Below, piece after piece: positions 59,823 to 64,000 of a stretch of 64,000 nucleotides of DNA. The position numbers and the translations under genes were made by a program. How positions within the stretch are numbered: position 1 is the stretch's first letter; every line of letters starts with the position of its first letter. The DNA comes from Bradyrhizobium diazoefficiens (GTDB taxonomy: Bacteria; Pseudomonadota; Alphaproteobacteria; Rhizobiales; Xanthobacteraceae). The notes beneath the pieces are model-generated. The model had not been told where the DNA came from. It saw nothing but the letters and a program-made list of their open reading frames with translations, and did no database searches. Location: contig NZ_JAFCJE010000006.1 of the NCBI RefSeq assembly GCF_018131185.1, forward strand, positions 434,001-498,000, written 5' to 3'.

Positions 59823-59949
59823 CAACAATCCCCATCAAGGCACTGTCACCACTCTTCGTTTTGGTTCACCCACAGGCCCACAGAATCTTCGGGGGCGGAA
59901 TACGAATCGCTTTGGCGAATCGAATTTTGGGGATTAGAGGTTAAGTCCC

Positions 59950-61581
<1,632 letters not shown>

Positions 61582-61623
61582 CCGGCTCGGTCTTCCCTGA
61601 CGAAGTCTTGCTCGCACGTCCGG

Positions 61624-63282
61624 CTACGCCCCCGCGATGTCCATCCTGCGGCAGAAGCAAGATGCCTTGATCGGCACCTCCGCCCGCGACTGGGCGAGGT
61701 CAAGTCGCTGTTTGATCAGCGGCCTCTCGGCCTTGTCGTCACGCCGCATGAGACATTCGTGCAAGCCGTGAAGCGACCACAGATTATCGGGATGCTGGCA
61801 GGCCCGGCTCAGCTTTCCATCGAGGCCGAGATCGGAACGGTACACCGCCTCGGCTTCCTCGATCCGTCCCTGCTCCAGCAGCAGCGCGCCGAGTGCGTGA
61901 CGCGGTGGCTGCATCCATCCCCACGGCTCGTCATAGGGCAGGGCGTCGCTGAGCGCGACGGATCTGCGCAGCTCAGCGAACGCAAGGTCGTAGTTGGCTT
62001 TGCGATATTCCAGTTCGCCATTCAGCATGGCTTCGGCCACGCCGAGCAGGGCGACGACCTTGTTGTTGTGCACGAGCCGGCTCTCCGGCACGCGCGTCTT
62101 CGCCTGTGCGAACAACGCTTTCTCAGTTTCGGCCTCAGTGACATGGCCAAGCGCCGAATGAGCCACCGCCTTGGCGTAGTGGATCATCGCCGTCACCGAG
62201 CAGTATAGCTCGCGATCCTCCGGCAGCTGTTGGGCAATGATGTCTTGCCATTTGCCGAAACGCACGAGAACGTGCTGCTTCATCGTCAAGTAGCCTTCCA
62301 GGAAGTCCGCCATGGGGGGCGATTGAATGCGCAGCACTGGCTCGGGCACGGTGGCAATGAGTTCCTCGGCCGCTGCGATGGCGGGGGTGTATTGACCCAG
62401 GAACATCGCGCCGTAGATGGCGAAGTGGAAGTTGTGGATGACATAGACCAAGTAGACCCCCGGATCGTCCGAATAAGCGAGGAACCGGCGGTCGGTCGTC
62501 AGCGCCTTCTGATTGTAGAGCAGGACGTCGTTGTACTGCCCGCAGAGCACGTCGAGATGCGTCGGCATGTGGATCAGATGGCCGCTATCGGGAACGATCG
62601 CGCGTAGTCGGTCGCCAGCCCGCATCGCCCGTTGCGGGAAGGGCGACATCTCCATGAGGTGGACGTAGAGATGAAGCAGTCCCGGATGATTCCACGCTGC
62701 CGGCCATCGATCGAAAGCTTGTTCGAGCACGGCCCTGCATTCCTCGGTGCCGGCGCCCTTGGTTGGTTCTCCAGACTCAAGGTCCCACATCAGCCACGGC
62801 GTCTCGTTCATGATCGATTCGGCAAAGATGGCTCTGACCTCGAGATCGTCGGTATATGTGGCTAAGACCTTTCGCATCTCTCGTGTGAAGGCCTTGTCCC
62901 ACGGCGCCATGTCCTCGATCGCTTCACGCTGCGGATAGCGCGCAGATAAGGCGCGGATCAGGGCTCGCTCAACCGGGCTCGCCTTATCCGCTTGCGCGAG
63001 CGCGTCCTGCGTCGCATCGTATGATGCCGCGAGCGCCATTTGACGGCCTTGTGTGTCATAGCGGACCCAGGGCAGGTTGTAGTTGGGACCCGCGGCGTAG
63101 CCGATGCCCCAGTGCGCCATGGCGCAGCTGTTATCGAACTCGAGCGCCTTGCGAAAACATTTGATCGCCTCGCCGTGGTTGAATCCGAACACCCAGTTGA
63201 GCCCTCGGTCAAACCAGAGCTGCGCATCAGGCGAAGTCGTTGTGATTTTGCGGCTGTAGGATCCGAGATCAAAATAGGTCAT
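61624..63282 (-). CDS. TPR-like repeat protein, cytoplasmic
   Basis: 552 residues from ATG 63282, preceded by GAGGAGG. No signal peptide. Begins MTYFDLGSYSRKITTTSPDA, then LWFDRGLNWVFGFNHGEAIK, DNSCAMAHWGIGYAAGPNYN and, in the middle, HLIHMPTHLDVLCGQYNDVL. The same landmarks (FDRG...F, AxWGIxxxxxxN, HMP[ST]H) occur in the secreted protein at 18324-19925. A C-terminal part has RHALGALLLEQGRIEEAEAV, a clear TPR-type helix pair. Relatives are often called TPR proteins without known function. It sits between pyrG and the NIPSNAP gene on the opposite strand. Confidence 0.8.
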   Translation of the reverse strand: MTYFDLGSYSRKITTTSPDAQLWFDRGLNWVFGFNHGEAIKCFRKALEFDNSCAMAHWGIGYAAGPNYNLPWVRYDTQGRQMALAASYDATQDALAQADKASPVERALIRALSARYPQREAIEDMAPWDKAFTREMRKVLATYTDDLEVRAIFAESIMNETPWLMWDLESGEPTKGAGTEECRAVLEQAFDRWPAAWNHPGLLHLYVHLMEMSPFPQRAMRAGDRLRAIVPDSGHLIHMPTHLDVLCGQYNDVLLYNQKALTTDRRFLAYSDDPGVYLVYVIHNFHFAIYGAMFLGQYTPAIAAAEELIATVPEPVLRIQSPPMADFLEGYLTMKQHVLVRFGKWQDIIAQQLPEDRELYCSVTAMIHYAKAVAHSALGHVTEAETEKALFAQAKTRVPESRLVHNNKVVALLGVAEAMLNGELEYRKANYDLAFAELRRSVALSDALPYDEPWGWMQPPRHALGALLLEQGRIEEAEAVYRSDLGLDGKLSRACQHPDNLWSLHGLHECLMRRDDKAERPLIKQRLDLAQSRAEVPIKASCFCRRMDIAGA

Positions 63283-63495
63283 TGCCTCTGCCTCCTCTGA
63301 TCGCTTCGGTCGTTTCGCCGATTGCTCTCGGTTTGTCGGCGGCTGATACGCCGCACCGAGCCTGCACATTATCAAGAGCGCCGGCCCCCCGCTATCGAGC
63401 TATGCACGAAACGCCATGAGGGGCGCCCGGGCGAGGCTCAAGACAGAGTTGTAGCCAGCGGGTATAACCGCCGCTCCTGTCAGGGAGGACCATGA

Positions 63496-63822
63496 ATGAT
63501 CTACGAAATGCGCCAGTATCGTTGCCTGCCCGGCCGCCTGCCGGCACTGCTGAAGCGGTTCGAGACCGCCACGCTGAAGATCTGGGAAAAGCACGGCATC
63601 AAGCAGGCCGGGTTCTTCACCACCGTGATCGGCGAATCCAACCAGGAGCTGACCTATTTCCTGGCCTGGGACTCGCTTGCCGAGCGCGAGAAGAAGTGGG
63701 GCGCGTTCATGACGGATCCGGACTGGATGAAGGCGCGTGCCGAGAGCGAAGCCGACGGCCAGATCGTTGCCAACATCGTCAGCCAGATTCTGGCGCCGAC
63801 CGCTTTCTCGGCGGTGAAGTGA
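63496..63822 (+). CDS. NIPSNAP-family protein
   Basis: 108 residues in a ferredoxin-like dimeric alpha/beta-barrel fold: MIYEMRQYRCLPGRLPALLK with the typical Y-E-x-R start, HGIKQAGFFTTVIGESNQEL, TYFLAWDSLAEREKKWGAFM and PDWMKARAESEADG. GGGAGG lies upstream of ATG 63496; an overlapping out-of-frame ATG four bases earlier is not used. Bacterial members have unclear roles. It precedes kdsA. Confidence 0.9.
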   Translation: MIYEMRQYRCLPGRLPALLKRFETATLKIWEKHGIKQAGFFTTVIGESNQELTYFLAWDSLAEREKKWGAFMTDPDWMKARAESEADGQIVANIVSQILAPTAFSAVK

Positions 63823-63950
63823 GCGCCGGCCGGCGCTGCGCGGCCTCATTGGGGCCCCTGGCGCAACCCTGATATTCGAACGGCCCGGGCCGAATGGGGT
63901 TGATCCGACCCCCACGGCGGCTATGGTCGCGGCGAAACGAGGGATTGGCC

Positions 63951-64000
63951 TTGAGCTCTTCGCATTCAGCGGCGCCGGTCGTTACCATTGGCACGGTCAA
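63951..64000 (+). CDS. kdsA: Start of 3-deoxy-8-phosphooctulonate (KDO-8-P) synthase, truncated by window
   Basis: TTG 63951, with GAGGG upstream, opens a frame to the window edge reading SSSHSAAPVVTIGTV, which matches the N-terminus of rhizobial KdsA (APVVTVGxVKFGN). KdsA makes KDO-8-phosphate for the lipopolysaccharide inner core. Only 16 codons are visible, so the call rests on this stretch and on the pyrG-kdsA neighbourhood. Confidence 0.6.
   Translation, partial: MSSSHSAAPVVTIGTV

Overview
The window looks like chromosomal DNA of a Bradyrhizobium-type alphaproteobacterium (inferred). It has high GC and alphaproteobacterial gene orders: rpsB-tsf-pyrH-frr-uppS-cdsA-dxr-rseP-bamA-lpxD-fabZ-lpxA-lpxI-lpxB, gltA/gltX, comEC/lexA/moeA, moaC-trpC-trpD-ppiD, and tpiA-secG-pyrG-kdsA. 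LpxI replaces LpxH, LexA has a GAAC-N7-GAAC SOS box, ribosomal protein S2 carries a C-terminal extension, FixK-type TTGA-N6-TCAA boxes are present, and intergenic palindromes resemble those of Bradyrhizobium.

Layout: 1-2231 holds the end of a caspase-fold protein with a very long proline-rich tail. 2333-17680 is a co-directional housekeeping block: translation (rpsB, tsf, frr), UMP kinase, isoprenoid and phospholipid precursors (uppS, cdsA, dxr), envelope biogenesis (rseP, bamA) and lipid A (lpxD, fabZ, lpxA, lpxI, lpxB). One small antisense KTSC-like gene interrupts it between fabZ and lpxA. 17735-26578 is an accessory block: a small secreted protein, a secreted TPR-like protein, and a CUT1 sugar ABC transporter operon headed by a ROK repressor with a clear operator/promoter. 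26672-38751 returns to backbone (gltA, gltX, glnS, comEC, lexA, moeA) with small accessory genes.

38752-54006 separates moeA from moaC, genes that are usually close together in related genomes, and is probably an insertion or rearranged accessory segment. It carries a HAD phosphatase, an FMN-dependent alpha-hydroxyacid oxidase, a CtpA-type protease and the most interesting part of the window (42906-50796). That part contains a His/Pro-rich repeat protein, an OpgC-type membrane protein, a Met-rich Spy-like protein, and a fusion of a Spy-like periplasmic domain, a membrane helix, a ferredoxin reductase and a 2Fe-2S ferredoxin. It continues with a membrane cytochrome b bearing two H-x13-H pairs, a seven-haem cytochrome c, a His/Cys-rich secreted protein and a CorE-like ECF sigma factor with a Cys-rich tail. 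Two FixK-type boxes lie in the divergent promoter region. I read it as a candidate metal- and oxygen-responsive trans-envelope electron-transfer system. A GGDEF/EAL signalling protein and a lone Flp pilin with a sigma-54 promoter follow.

54007-64000 is backbone again: moaC, trpC, trpD, a PpiD-like chaperone, tpiA, secG, pyrG, a second TPR-like protein, a NIPSNAP protein and the first codons of kdsA. I saw no rRNA, tRNA, CRISPR array or transposase.
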